A stretch of 64,000 nt of DNA from Amblyomma americanum (lineage: Eukaryota > Arthropoda > Arachnida > Ixodida > Ixodidae). Shown one piece after another: positions 51,301 to 63,375 of this stretch. Positions within the stretch are counted from its first letter, which is position 1, and every line of letters begins with the position of its first letter. The position numbers and the translations under genes were made by a program. The stretch covers positions 188,013,127 to 188,077,126 of the forward strand of contig NC_135497.1 in NCBI RefSeq assembly GCF_052857255.1, given 5' to 3'. The notes beneath the pieces are model-generated. The model saw nothing but the letters and a program-made list of their open reading frames with translations, searched no databases and was not told the DNA's origin.

Positions 51301-54300
51301 CACAGAGGCAGGCCACCAGATCCCTGTGCACTCAGCTCGGCCAACGGCGCAATCCTCAGCTGCACTATGTGCCCAGGCTCGAGCAGCTCGGATGGCGGAC
51401 CCTCGAGCATCGTTACCGTGTGGCCCGCCTTCGCCTTCTCTGCTCCACACTGGACGGCTCAATAGATGGCTCCTAGTAACAAGTGCTCCAGACAGCCAAG
51501 GCCATGCACGCCTGCACTTTCTGCCATGAACATTCCGTTGTCCAGGTGGATCCTCAAGGCTCTGTTGGCCCTCCTCCCTATCGATTGTAAAAGTTGCGAC
51601 ATCTGTGCAGTGCCTTTGCCAAACAGCTGAAATGACATTGCATATGTGTGCGTGTGTGTGTTCATTGACACAAGTGTAAGCGACTAGCTGGGAGGCGCAC
51701 TACGTATGGGTTTTCGCCTCTCTGTCCAGCCTCATAAGCTGCTTCACGTACCAGTTCTCTTTTGAGTGCAAATGAAGATTATATTATTATCATGACTATA
51801 ACTCGCGGTACTGATGGTGCACTCCTTTCACGACAATTGCTCACTGATTTGAACATGTCAAAGCAAAATTCAATTACCTTGACACTGCTACAGTAGCATG
51901 GGAGCTGTGGCCAAAAGCCAAGACCAAAGCCATTTGCTTTTTGCTAGTGAATTAACTATATTTCCAAATATATTTTACCAAGTTATATTATTTAGTTTTC
52001 CAGTGTGTGGAGCTTTCAGTTCAGAAAAGCACTTTCTGCAAGTGCAGCGAGATCCATCTAAGCACACACGGTAGTACTGCACTGCTGTGACGAGTGAATG
52101 CTATAACGGCTTTAGCGACTTCAGACAATCGATGCATGATTTTAGAGATCAGTCCTCACTGGGACTGAAGACAGGATGTCAGCCCTAGTGTCCTTCTAGC
52201 TTGAAAAGGATTCATCACGATACAATAGCAGAACTTCTACTGTGCATATGTACAGTAAGAGTGCATTGTCAATGCCAATGGCACCTTGAGAATGAAAGTC
52301 AGGTATACTGAGGTGATCTCTGAGGTGTGCAATCAGACACTTCCAGTGAAAATATACCTTTCACTGTGCAAAAATGCAACCAGCTTTGCTTACAGCATCC
52401 ACAAATAAAATTTACGCTATTAAAAATTTCACACTGCAAAAATTGCAGTAACTCTATGCATTTGTTCAGACACATTAAAAATTAAACTTTTTTTCCGGAA
52501 AAATGAAATCGCAAAAAAAAAAAATAATTAACAGTTGCTTGAAAACATCTGTGCAAGCTGTGCTGCAAAACAGTCATGCAAGGTGGATGCAACAAAGCAG
52601 AGCTGCTGTAAGTTTCACCTAAATGATATCTAGCCAGTGTGGAGAAGTAGAACAGGTACACTTGCGGCAGGCAAGCTAAATGTGATCCCTCAGGAGTGTG
52701 AAACAGCATTAGTAGAGGCACCGCACGAACCCAAAGAAGGGCTAGCAGCACAGCACCTTGCTAGAGTTAACAGCCTTAAGCAGGCTTGGGTACACACTGC
52801 GGCAATGGCTGCAGAAGAGTAGATCAGGTACGTCACACAACAAGTGTCCATGCTAAGGGGAGTTGCGACTTCACCTGCTCGCTTGACGCGTTGGTCATCT
52901 ACAGCAGCACAGGAAAGTGGCTCCATGCAGAGTACCAGTTTGTATAGATGATGCAAAAGAAAGTGTGCATGGGAGTTGCTGTCCTCAGCATAATTCTCTC
53001 CAAATAATTCTCTCTAAAACCTGCAGCCTCTCCCCCAGTGGTGACAATAGCCGAGCAAAGCTGTGAACACTTAGTCACGGCCACAGGCAACACCAAAGGC
53101 AAGTGGCCACAAATGCAGGCATAGCTGTCATCATTGTAGGCTCTTTGGCTGGGTCTTAGTTCATTTCAACAGATAATAGGCTGAGCAATGATAGCACCAA
53201 TTTGCCTTCCAATGTCAAGGTACAATAGTGCCATATCCACAGCATGTCTCAGTCGCACCCAACACAGGTGAGCAAACCTGTCCCAAGAATGGCACACAGC
53301 AAGGAGTCCCTATGCACCTTGTTTAGTTTGGAGGAATATACTTTGAATTATCCAAATTAATGACACTTTACACATTCAATAATGTGTTCATTCATGTTGT
53401 GCCACATAACACGAGTGCTCTGGAACATGAAATATAATTGCTCAACATATAAGACTCTAGTTTAAAATCATAGCACAGCAAAACTCCCAACATAATGCAG
53501 CCAGCTGAGCACATTACATAAAAACTTGCCAGTCAAGCTTGTATACTCCAACAAAATCTTGAACAGGAGTCGGTCTTGTAAGCAAATGAATAAAAGCAAG
53601 GCAGCACAACACTTATCAACAGAAGCCATTGAAAGCTAAGAGAACACTAAAACAAAAAGATATAAAACATGATGGACCAAACTAAAAAAAAACATGACTA
53701 GGAAAGAGGCACTGGACAATTAGAGACCATAATAACACTGAAAATTGGGAAACTCTATGCATGGCTACATGAAAAAAAACCCAGCATACTGAGGTGAAAG
53801 CACAAGAAAAAGAATGTAGACAGAAAAGCACTGAACCTGCAAGTGCCTTGTTTTGCTTTAAGCAAAATCATTCACCACTCAACAAAGAAACCTTGCATGT
53901 GCTGAAAACATTATACGCACCTTAGTGTTTCAATGGGGAAAGCAAGGTTGGCTGCCTCACTAAATACCTGTTCTCAAAAACGGACAGCTGAGAGTTGAAT
54001 GCTGTCTCGTCTACTCGGAGTACTTGTCCACATTCTCCATCTCAAGCTCATGTTTTTTCACTTTTTCACTGCTATTCTTTGAGTGACCATAACAAGGTCA
54101 ATGATGGCGTGAATTTTGGGTTCTCAGCAATTTAAGTGCGCTACAAAAAGCATCCAAGGTTACCACAGCAATATCTTTGCTTACAATACAAGGCAGCCAA
54201 AATGGCAGCAGACATAAAAGATGGGGTAGGATGTAAGGTACATCATACAGTATTCGTTGTGATGACAATTCTAGCATAGTGGCCAGATGGCATGCTTCCT

Positions 54301-55368
54301 GGTGGTTGCTAAATAAGCTCAATAGCTAGCGTTCATTCTTTTGCATGCCCAACCAATTTATTCTTTTCCAATTGCCTCCTCACAACAGTGAATCACACAT
54401 TGGTTAAAATGCACAAAGGCAAAAGATTAAGAAAAAAGCAGCCTAATTCTTCCGCGCTCTGGAGGCTACCAGCTGCCAGTAGAATTTGAAGGTTGCGACT
54501 AAGCTCTCAGATGTACTTTTCTTGATAGCTGTGGACCAATTCACTCATCCTGCATTGTCACAAATTGGAAATGCTTAGCTATTTAGAGTGCTAATAACAA
54601 GAAAAAAAGACTGAAACCCACAGTTTCCACAGGCTTTGAAGGCAAATGCTAAGCACAGCTGCTGTCTCAATTTACTGATAATTAAAACTCTTGGAGGGAC
54701 TCCATATGCCAGCTTGCCTCATTTTTAGTGAAAATTTGCTAGGTCACATGCTTGAAAGGCTGCACACATTACTTAACTGCAAGTGACAAATCCTTGTTGG
54801 GGGAAAGGATGGGGAGAATATACAGCATATTTACATGACCCAAAAGGTATTTCCTCAAGCAGGACATCTTGCGGTCAACGAAACTGGTGCAAGGGTAGGT
54901 CTTAGGTGAAGAAAAACTCCAATAAACACCATGAAAGTTGTTTTTACCCACAACTGCGAAATAGTACATTTCGAAATAAGGCCTATTGTTAAATATGCAA
55001 ACTCCAAAACAAACAGTAAGCTTGTCACTGGCATGCTACCCTTACAGAGACATCATTATAGCACAATGCTGGCATGTCTGAAAATCATGCTGCTTAATGG
55101 GTACGAAGCAAAAGCGACACACAGATGAAAGTAAGGAAACAAAATTCACCCATTTGGAACAATCGTATACTACAATGATTAACAATGCCTATAACAAAAC
55201 CAACAGGCCTGAGCCTCACTTTGAAGTCCACAATATTCATTTCACTTTTAAATACAGAAATGCTAGCCATGCGCACTCCTATTGCTCTCTATGATTTGTG
55301 ACCATAAGCGAGCGACCAGAAGCTTCCACCGGTCCGTACTGCAGACTTTGAAGGACCTAGCAGGAGAG
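51301..55368. other. long stretch with no recognised gene
   Basis: Mostly AT-rich sequence with scattered short frames. No conserved exon, terminal-repeat pair or RNA gene was found by eye. It falls within the possible 3' UTR described above. Confidence 0.4.
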
Positions 55369-55428
55369 CTAGCACTCAGTGCTGGTTGCTGGAATCTCCT
55401 GCACATACTGCCAAGGAAAGTAGCCCAC
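55369..55428 (-). CDS. terminal exon ending in an SH3-like sequence
   Basis: After the acceptor TTGTTCCTGTAG the minus strand reads VGYFPWQYVQEIPATSTEC and stops (TAG at 55371-55369). The pattern G-FP--YV-EI is the last beta-strand of an SH3 domain followed by a short tail. A codon-length exon with a correct acceptor and stop supports a real gene, but I found no upstream exon in the remaining window and cannot name it. Confidence 0.45.
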   Translation of the reverse strand: MGYFPWQYVQEIPATSTEC

Positions 55429-55607
55429 CTACAGGAACAACAAAAGTACAGTTATTACAATTTAGATCAGACCTATGTTCAATACTGGATCTAGACAGTT
55501 CCAATTTTTGTTAAAGACACGGGCACCTGCACCACAGCAACCATCAGCACTTTCACTGCATGTGCTTTTAGTTTCCTTCTCTATGCAAACAAAGACAGAA
55601 AGGAATA

Positions 55608-56995
55608 CAGTGTAATCCACTTATGATACCAGATATAACAATCCAATTCGTTAGATTTATCAATTCTCCCACTGCCCCTATATAAACATAAACCATATAT
55701 AACTATAAAATTATCAGCGAATAAACAGATACAGTGATAGGATTTGGCTGTGCGGAAGGTGTTTACCGCCACAATTTGTCTGCAAATTGATAAATAAAGT
55801 ACTTTGAAGCACATGACATGAAAACTCCACAAACGGACAGGCATGGTGACATCTATGACAGCACTGCGTATATGCCTCGGGAACCAAACCAACCAAGCGC
55901 TATCATCATCGCAATCACTGGAGAATAGAGAGAAGAGCTTGCTTGGCCGCTGCGATGCAATGCTTTCTCACACAAACGTAGTTTCCACCCATTTGTGCGT
56001 TCATGAGCTGGGTAGAAATGGCGACGACTAAGATCTCTGCCCCCCTCCCCCACACACTTTTGTTGAGATTTTTTGTTAAGCACTGGCTTTTCTTAGCGTG
56101 TTCCTCCATTTTACACTATCCGGAGTGCAGACCTTGGCAACGTGCTGAGATCCTGTGGGCTGGTAACATCAGTGTGAGTTTATCCTATGACGGGAGCTCC
56201 AGCGGGGGTGCCTCACTTGGCGAACTTGGCAGAGCCCCAAGACGCTGCGTGTTGTTGACAGGAGCTCCAGTTGCGTTGGCTACATGTATAGGGTGATACC
56301 TACATGCAAGGTGGGTGTGTGGGTGTGTTCTTTTTGCTTTTTATTTGCCGGTCCAGAGAGAATGATAATCGGTCATAACGATCAGATTTTCCGGTTTTCT
56401 CAATATTGTTATAAGTGGACTGCACAGCCTTATAACGGACCTAATGGTCACAAGGATTGAATTCACTGTATCCGAAGTTATTACAGCCAAAAAGGCTAAG
56501 TCTGACAGGAGTGTTGTTTATTTCTTAAAAAGTCCATTATGCCCATCTGCATCTTCAAAGCAGGCCCTATCAGGGCACTTTCAAGCTGTTCGGCACTGTC
56601 ATGGGCTCCTTGCCGAGACCTTTGCCAAAGAAGAGCTGCTTGAGAGATGCGACATTACTAATCGCGATAGAAGCGTTCACAGCAACTATTGGTAAGTTAG
56701 CCTCCTCATCAGCAATTCTCAACGAAGTTGGAAGGATGCAGCAAAGAAGCTGCCTTAGTGCATGTGCGAGCAGAATGCACTGTCTGCTGTTTGCGAGCTG
56801 CATGCATCCAGAAGCCGTGCATTATGTGGAGAGCTGATTGGACCAACTGGACCGATTGGGCAAGTGATGCACATGATGCACATCACATGGCTGGCCGTGA
56901 CCTTGACCTAATACATATTTTGACTAGAGCACTGCGCTCGCTTATTACAAGCAAGCATTTGTTACAACTACGGCCATTATAAGTGGGCTCAACTG
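55608..56995. mobile_element. pogo-like TA-flanked element, 1388 bp
   Basis: The left end CAGTGTAATCCACTTATGAT and the right end read inward CAGTTGAGCCCACTTATAAT are flanked by TA at 55606-55607 and 56996-56997. No transposase survives. An internal GTTATAAGTGGACTGCAC motif near 56410 resembles the ends and suggests a nested or duplicated terminus. Its CAGT-GAGCCCA-TTATAA end is related to the element at 15348. Confidence 0.75.
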
Positions 56996-57139
56996 TATGA
57001 ACAGGCATGTTTTCCAATATTTTGTAACTAAATAACTCACAAAAATAGACTTCATTCAGCAATTTCTGAAAATACACAGTTTGTATAAAAGCTTTTTCCA
57101 AAAATAAAAGAAAGGAAAAAATTTAGAGTTTAGTTTAGT

Positions 57140-57295
57140 TTGGTTTGTGGGGGTTTAACGTCCCAAAGCGATATCGCGCAGGACACGGGCCTCTATAATT
57201 TTGCCTGAATTGAAATTCGACCGCCACAGCCGGGATTGAACCCACGTCTTTCGGGTCAGCAGCCGAGCGCCATAACCACTGAGTCACAGCAGCTG
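57140..57295 (-). repeat. SINE, reverse, internally deleted
   Basis: On the minus strand it reads CTGTGACTCAGTGGTTATGG and GGGTTCAATCCCGGCTGTGG, then GGGACGTTAAACCCCCACAA. It lacks the middle block present in the next copy. Confidence 0.85.
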
Positions 57296-57504
57296 CCAGA
57301 AATTTAGATATTTCAGATATATTGACATAAGTTGCCATGAGCATGCCACACCTGAAACACCAATCACTAGTTGCGGTAATATGGTGAGCTCATTTTATTA
57401 AAATTAAAAGTGGCACACAGTATGACTGAGCAGTAGCAGTCTTGCATTTTAGCATATTGCACAATATACGCACAGCTTGAAAAAAAAATCTGAGACAAAC
57501 TTTA

Positions 57505-57750
57505 AGGTTGGTTTATGGGTTTATGGGGGTTTAACGTCCCAAAGCGACTCAGGCTATGAGAGACGCTGTAGTGAAGGGCTCCGGAAATTTTGACCACCTG
57601 GGGTTCTTTAACGTGCACTGACATCGCACAGCACACGGGCCTCTAGAATTTCACCTCCATCGAAACTCGACCGCCGCGGCCGGGATCGAACCCGCGTCTT
57701 TCGGGCCTGCAGCCAAGTGCCATAACCACTCAGCCACCGCAGCGGCTCCC
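57505..57750 (-). repeat. full SINE, reverse, second tRNA-SINE type
   Basis: On the minus strand the copy has CGCTGCGGTGGCTGAGTGGT (A box) and GGGTTCGATCCCGGCCGCGG (B box), then GTGCACGTTAAAGAACCCCA and GGGACGTTAAACCCCCATAA. The head is close to the Ruka-type heads but the 3' half differs, so it is a sister subfamily. Two copies lie within 600 bp. Confidence 0.9.
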
Positions 57751-58379
57751 GCGAACTACAAGGAATTGCTACAGCTATCCAAGAAGAAATTACCTCATAC
57801 TCACACTGTTTGTGGTTAGATTAATCATTATTTAATCGAGAGTTTTAGTACAGCAAGTACCACCCGAAGTTACCGCTTACCGGGTAGCTCCAGCCACCAA
57901 TGCGCATGCGCAGATGGCCCCAATGGGCAGGCGTGTTTACAGCTGGCCTGCAGCCGGTGTCTCGGGGCCATCTACGTATGCACACTGGCGGCTTGCAGCA
58001 CGCAGCAACTCCACGTGCTATATGCCATGCTAAAACTCTTTAATGCATTGTAAATAATTTATCACGGTGCAGATACCAACACTTAAGAGAGACTGAAATG
58101 GCTGTTATTTCACATTTGTATACCACATCACTCTTTCATTTTCAGTTTAGTCATACTTATAAGGAGCACCCTCTGTAATAAACTAGTCTTAAAAAACAAT
58201 ATTTATACCACATGTCCAAACTATATAAATTACTGGCACTGAAAATGATTTTCTGCATGCCAAGACAACATAGTAGGCAATGAGATGTGTCATAACAGAG
58301 CATGCCTTGTACTAATTGTGACCACATGGGGCCCTCGTAACATGCATTTAAATATCTATACATGAGCATTTTTGCCCTT

Positions 58380-58480
58380 ATCCTCCATCAAAATGTGGCC
58401 ACCATGGGCATGATCAAGCCCACAAACTCATGCTTGGCAGCTGAACATCATAACCACTAGGTCACCATCACAGGTGCCCA
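58380..58480 (-). repeat. decayed SINE head
   Basis: On the minus strand CTGTGATGGTGACCTAGTGG resembles the tRNA-like head of the neighbouring copies. The B box is damaged and the body is lost. Confidence 0.5.
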
Positions 58481-59353
58481 AAGCGCAGTACATGCATCAC
58501 AGAAAAATTGTCTGCTTTGTAACTGGTTTTCTACATTGAAACACCATTTGGCGTACACCCATTGGAGGACCTTGATTTCAGTCATGCACCCTCTTCCTCG
58601 TTTTCATTTGAAACCACAACAAAAAGCACGAGAAAGTTGCTAAGTTAAGCACATATCAATAAAAGGGTCATTTTGTACAGACTACACTACTCATCTTTGA
58701 ATTTCAAGAATATAATGCTTCAAAAAAATAGTTTGTCCTCCTATGAGGTCACCAAGGCTGAAAGGTTAAGAAAATAAATGGACATTTGAAAATTGGAGCT
58801 TGCCTTGACCTGCCATTTGTTAGCCCAGCCTGGCTCGCGGGTCAGGCTTGGGATTTTGGGTCAGCTCACGACAGTGCAGTCCAAGCCTAAGCAGTGCTCT
58901 AGCACTTCATAGATAAAAAGATGCTACTAAATGGCTACTGAGCAAGATGGTCTTGGAATGGTGGGTGACGGCATTTACAGTGTTAATAATGAGTTTGCAC
59001 TGGGAACAGTCTTTCTGTTAGTCTGCAAGGATGAGATACAGAAGAACCTCATTGATACATCTTTTTTTTTAATGTGAGAAAAAGCATATTATCAAAAAAA
59101 TGTATCATTAAAATCTCTAAGGTTATGAAAAATATGACAAGAATGAAGTACAATGGCATTTATATACACTCCCACTTGCTAAAAAAGCCCGTCGGTGCTT
59201 GTTGGTGCAAGGTCTGAAGAGCTTTCCTAGTGTTTGTACACTTCTATCTGCATATGAGTTGTCTGCTGTGCGAACTTCACAATGTATCTGGTACGGTGCC
59301 AGCAAGGATGAAAGTAGCCGAAACCTGTTTGCTATTACCATGGGCATTCTTGA
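58481..59353. other. nothing recognised
   Basis: An ATTGATACATC / ATGTATCAT pair at about 59050-59110 may be a transposon trace. No gene seen. Confidence 0.4.
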
Positions 59354-59705
59354 ATGCTTTGCCCCACCACACTTATGCACTGCAGAGAACCCTCTCTGGC
59401 AGCTGACTGCCACCGTGCTTTTGCTCGCGTCATGTACCCCGAGGCTCGACCCGTTCGTCCATGCATTTCTGACGATTTGCCCCATTTCATTTATACACTG
59501 CTGGAAAGCCACCCTGGCAGCTGACTGCTGCACGTGCCACCAGCCTAGGCCAGCTGGCATGTTCATGCATCGTCGTTGTCAATAGGATGCTTTGCCACAT
59601 TGTATTTCAGTATTGTGAAAAAATCTGCCCTGGCAGTTTCTGACTGCTGCTGGGCTTCTGCTCATCTCATGTGCCCCCAAGTTCGGCCTACTCGTATGTT
59701 AGCGC
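59354..59705. repeat. three-copy degenerate tandem repeat, about 120 bp
   Basis: The block TGCTTTGCC...CTGGCAGCTGACTGC recurs as TTTGCCCCATTTCATTTATA...CCTGGCAGCTGACTGCTG and as TGCTTTGCCACATTGTATTT...CTGGCAGTTTCTGACTGC. The copies are diverged and non-coding. Confidence 0.65.
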
Positions 59706-60150
59706 ACCTTCCATCAGTCACTAAATGTGTCATACAATTCGCATTTAACAAAATTTAGAGCATACTTTCAAAAAAACCATGCATATTCCAGGATCGTGTC
59801 AACAAAAAAAAAACAGCAACTCTGTGGGATATTTTTAATGCTCATGAGTTACAGCATATGAACAGGAAAATTGTACGAACAGGGAACATATCGAAAAAGT
59901 TACTGTTGGAAATAAATATTTTAAACCCATTGGAAAATGAGTGTGGTTTGTCAAGACTGTAAGCATGTCTTTGCAGAAAGGAAAACCACTGCAATTTAAA
60001 AAGTGATAAGAAGAAATAGCTACAGCTTACTAGGTTGAGAGGAAGTGCTTTTCTTTTCATAACTACTGACTGGCAGAGTTCAGACTGAATTGAGGTAAAT
60101 GGTGGTTCTACCCTCCAAGGGCAAGGACATGGCGATCACAAGTAGTAGTT
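59706..60150. other. nothing recognised
   Basis: AT-rich flank of the foldback element. No gene seen. Confidence 0.45.
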
Positions 60151-62256
60151 GGGTCATTTCACACCAAACGTCCCAGACGTTGTGCTTGACCAATTTTTAA
60201 AAAAAATTCATGAAAACTTATCCTAAAGTGCGTAATAAAAGTCAGAAATATTTTTGCCAAAAAAAATTCATTCGTGAGGTGAGGGCAGTTTCAACATTTA
60301 GAAAAGGCGAGAGACCAGGCACTGCTCAATAATTTTTAAAAAATTCAAACATTTAGAAAACACTTCAATTTTTTCATTAACATTTGCACAGATAATGGCT
60401 TTCGATATAATTCAGAGAATGCAGCTTTATAGGTCATGCACATTTTTAAAAAATCGAAAAAATTATGAAAATGTATTAAGGTAATTTTTGTTTAAAGCGA
60501 AAAAAGAATTTTTGAAGTTGAGCTCTCACATCGCAAGTTGCATCACCTCTTAATGTCTCTTCACCGCAGAGCACGTCACTGCCGACACTGTGGCGAGATG
60601 AAATGTTGAGTTCTTGTTCTTAAGTGAGGTTTGCACTGCAGGCAAGCATGAGAATGTTGGGTAGTCGAACAGGTATTCGTGGGAAAAGGTTTTCTTAACG
60701 CTGTCGGGGCGGCACACGCCCAAGTCAGCTAGTTGTTCGGTGTGGTTGTGTCACAGTCAGTCATTCTTTTCAGCGCCATGACAGGCGTAAGCACCAGCAT
60801 AAGAGCTTGTGAGATGCCGATCTGGAAATGACCAGAGCGATCCAATGTTGAAACAATGCGCGATGCAGTATCACTACGTAGTACCTGACCCATATGGCCG
60901 CCAGAGGTTCATGCCTGGTTGTTTCGATGTGATGTTTTGGTTGCATTTCATTTAATCAGTGCAATTTCGGCATTACTACTCCAGCGAAAATGAGCCACTA
61001 TACTGGCGAAGAACCGTCATGTGAGTGTGAGCGGGCCGCGTTCACCGCCAGCGCGTCTCACGTTACTCACCGCAGCAGTGAGTACTTCGCACCTTCACGT
61101 GCGCTCCGAGGCGCACGCTGTCCGCGACCTTATTCGGATATAAATAACACACCTGTGATGCACTTGCCATGCTAGCTGGTCATCCTTCCTCATGGTCCAT
61201 GCGAAACAGCACGCAGTTCGAACTTCGAAAGCGAAAACAATCTCGATTATTGCATACCATCCGCTGAATGTCACGCGATATCTTCTTTAGCTCCAGCCCT
61301 AAAAAATGCATGACAACGAGCGATGGCAGACTGCAGTGGTTATCTGGCCATAAGTGTTGTGTCATGCCAGGGGCCGTGTTCTGCAGTGAAGAGGCGTTAA
61401 CAGAGGACGCAACAACTTGCGGTGCGAAAGCTCAACTTCAAAAATTCTTTTCTCGCTTTAAACAAAAATTACTGTGATAAAAATTTCAGAAATGAAAGGC
61501 AATAAACTGTTCTATGTAACCCGCTATTGGCCATAAATGTTGTGCCATTTTAGGTGCCATGTTCTGCGGCAAAGAGACGTTATGAGACGACGCAACTTGT
61601 GGCACAAGAGCTCAACTTCAAAAAATCTTTTCTCGCTTTAAACAAAAATTACCTCGATCAAAATTTCAGAAATGAAAGGAAATAAACTGTTCTTTGTACC
61701 CCGATATTGTTTGTATTTTTACTTGGACCACCTCACAGTGAAAGTAATGAGTGTTTTTGACTCAAAACGCACTTTTTGCAAGTTTAGTATTGTTTTTTAC
61801 TTTGATGTACACAGTTTCATCACCTGTAACACTTGTTATAGGTACTAGACATCTAGAGAAACAAAACGGCTATTTCCGAATTTCCGAGAGCAAGTTGATA
61901 TTAAAAACAAAAAATGGCAAAAATGGTACATTTTCATACTTTTTCGATTTTTAAAAAATATTTATGCCCTATAAAGCTGCATGCTCTGAATTACATCGAA
62001 AGCCATTATCTGTGCAAATGTTAATGAAAAAATGGTGAAGTGTTTCCCAAAAATTTGAATTTTTTTATTAATTTTGAGCAGTGCCTGGTTTTTCGCCTAT
62101 TCTGAATGTTCAAGCCGCCCTCACCTGACGAATCACTTTTTTTTGGCAAAAATATTTCAGGCTTTGGTTACGCACATTAGGATAAGTTTCCATTAATTTT
62201 TTTAACAAACTGAAGATGGTCGAGCGCAACGTCTAATGCTTGGCGTGGAATGACCC
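60151..62256. mobile_element. long-TIR foldback element with AGTT target duplication
   Basis: The left arm (about 60151-60600) starts GGGTCATTTCACACCAAACG. The right arm reversed starts GGGTCATTCCACGCCAAGCA. Both share AGACGTTG, AACTTATCCTAA, TTGCACAGATAATGGCTTTC and GAAGTTGAGCTC. AGTT flanks both ends (60147-60150, 62257-62260). The right arm carries an extra insertion (about 61720-61960) and an inner tandem duplication (61340-61710). The 0.7-kb middle holds only short frames, so no transposase is recognised. Confidence 0.85.
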
Positions 62257-63200
62257 AGTTTTGATCTGAGAGGTTCAGGGCATCTTTCTCTACAAGTCAA
62301 TCATTTGTAAAAATTTCTCGTCACTCGTTTCTTTTACTGTTGCAAGTAAACAGTTAACCTTTCCAAGACAGTTGTCTTTGAGTAATCTGGTTAAGCAGGT
62401 ATGAATCTGCAAGATGCCATCCCACCCTACATCAACCTACTTTTCCCTCAATGCCATCCAGACGAGAACAACTTGGAGTGGAGAGCATGTTGGTGTACAT
62501 GAGTGTGTATGCATGCAAGTATAATAGTTCAGTTTTTGTCTGGATGGTGTTGAGAGAAGTATAGTGACAGCAGTATGCGATGACGTCTTGTAGGTTCAGT
62601 TTTGCTAAATCCCATCACTTAAGGACAACTTTTGCCAAAAGGTTCACTGCCTATCTACAACAAAGAAAGAAGTAAGAAGAAAACTGTTTATAAGTGACTG
62701 ACTTATACAGCAACCTCAAGAAGTAAGCCCCATATCCAGCCAAACCACTTCTTTTAATCATGATGCCCCACTCTCGCAAGAGCCACAACTTACTACTTCA
62801 GCTCAATCTGATGTGGCTTGGAACTCAGCCAAGCAAAAGGTATTGTACTATAACTTCTCACCATTTTTGGAATCCCAGTAATTTCCCATTCCATGGGGGT
62901 AAGCCTCAACCTTCTGCAAAAATACCGGATTCCCCATGCAGCCAAAAATATTGAAGATCACCTTGTTCATGCAGATTCACGGACACGCCACCCTCAAGGC
63001 AAACTCATTACAGGTACTTAAGGCATCACCTGCTATTGTGAACTGCCTTGAACAGGAGCTATTTAGCGGTGCTCTTACTCTATGCACAGTCCCATATATA
63101 GAAAACCCCGAGTGCCAACGAAACCTGCATCTTAGCTTACGCTATTACTAATAAAGAGCTGCTTATTGTCTGGACAGCAAGCGTAGGAGCATGTGCACAA
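62257..63200. other. nothing recognised
   Basis: No exon, repeat or RNA gene identified. Confidence 0.45.
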
Positions 63201-63279
63201 AAATGGGTTTGCGGTGTGGAAGACAGGCAACAGGTGAACCCCTTCTTTGAGCAGTGTGATTATGTAAACTGGCCAAAGA

Positions 63280-63375
63280 GCCCAGCGCTACCCTGGAAGG
63301 CTCATCACTTGTCCATGTGGAGCACGCCCACATTCCAGGCAACACAAGGGGAGAGGAGCTAAAACAAAGGACACC
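63280..63375 (+). pseudogene. possible LINE RNase H relic
   Basis: The reading TLEGSSLVHVEHAHIPGNTR and then GEELKQR resembles the end of a LINE-type RNase H domain, whose usual form is W-PAHTGIPGNE-AD. No catalytic motifs before it could be aligned, so this is weak. Confidence 0.35.

Larger units (their letters stand above)
48550..55368 (-). other. possible long 3' untranslated region of a minus-strand gene
   Basis: The stretch runs from the stop codon at 55369 to a poly(A) signal at 48573-48568 without a convincing coding exon. The downstream side at 48550-48565 is A-rich on the plus strand. A decayed LINE interrupts it at about 50080-51300. This may be one long 3' UTR or several separate units; transcript data would decide. 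Confidence 0.35.

Noticed and set aside
59123..59566. 147-codon minus-strand open frame as a gene
   Set aside because: It lies across a degenerate three-copy tandem repeat, with no recognisable domain.
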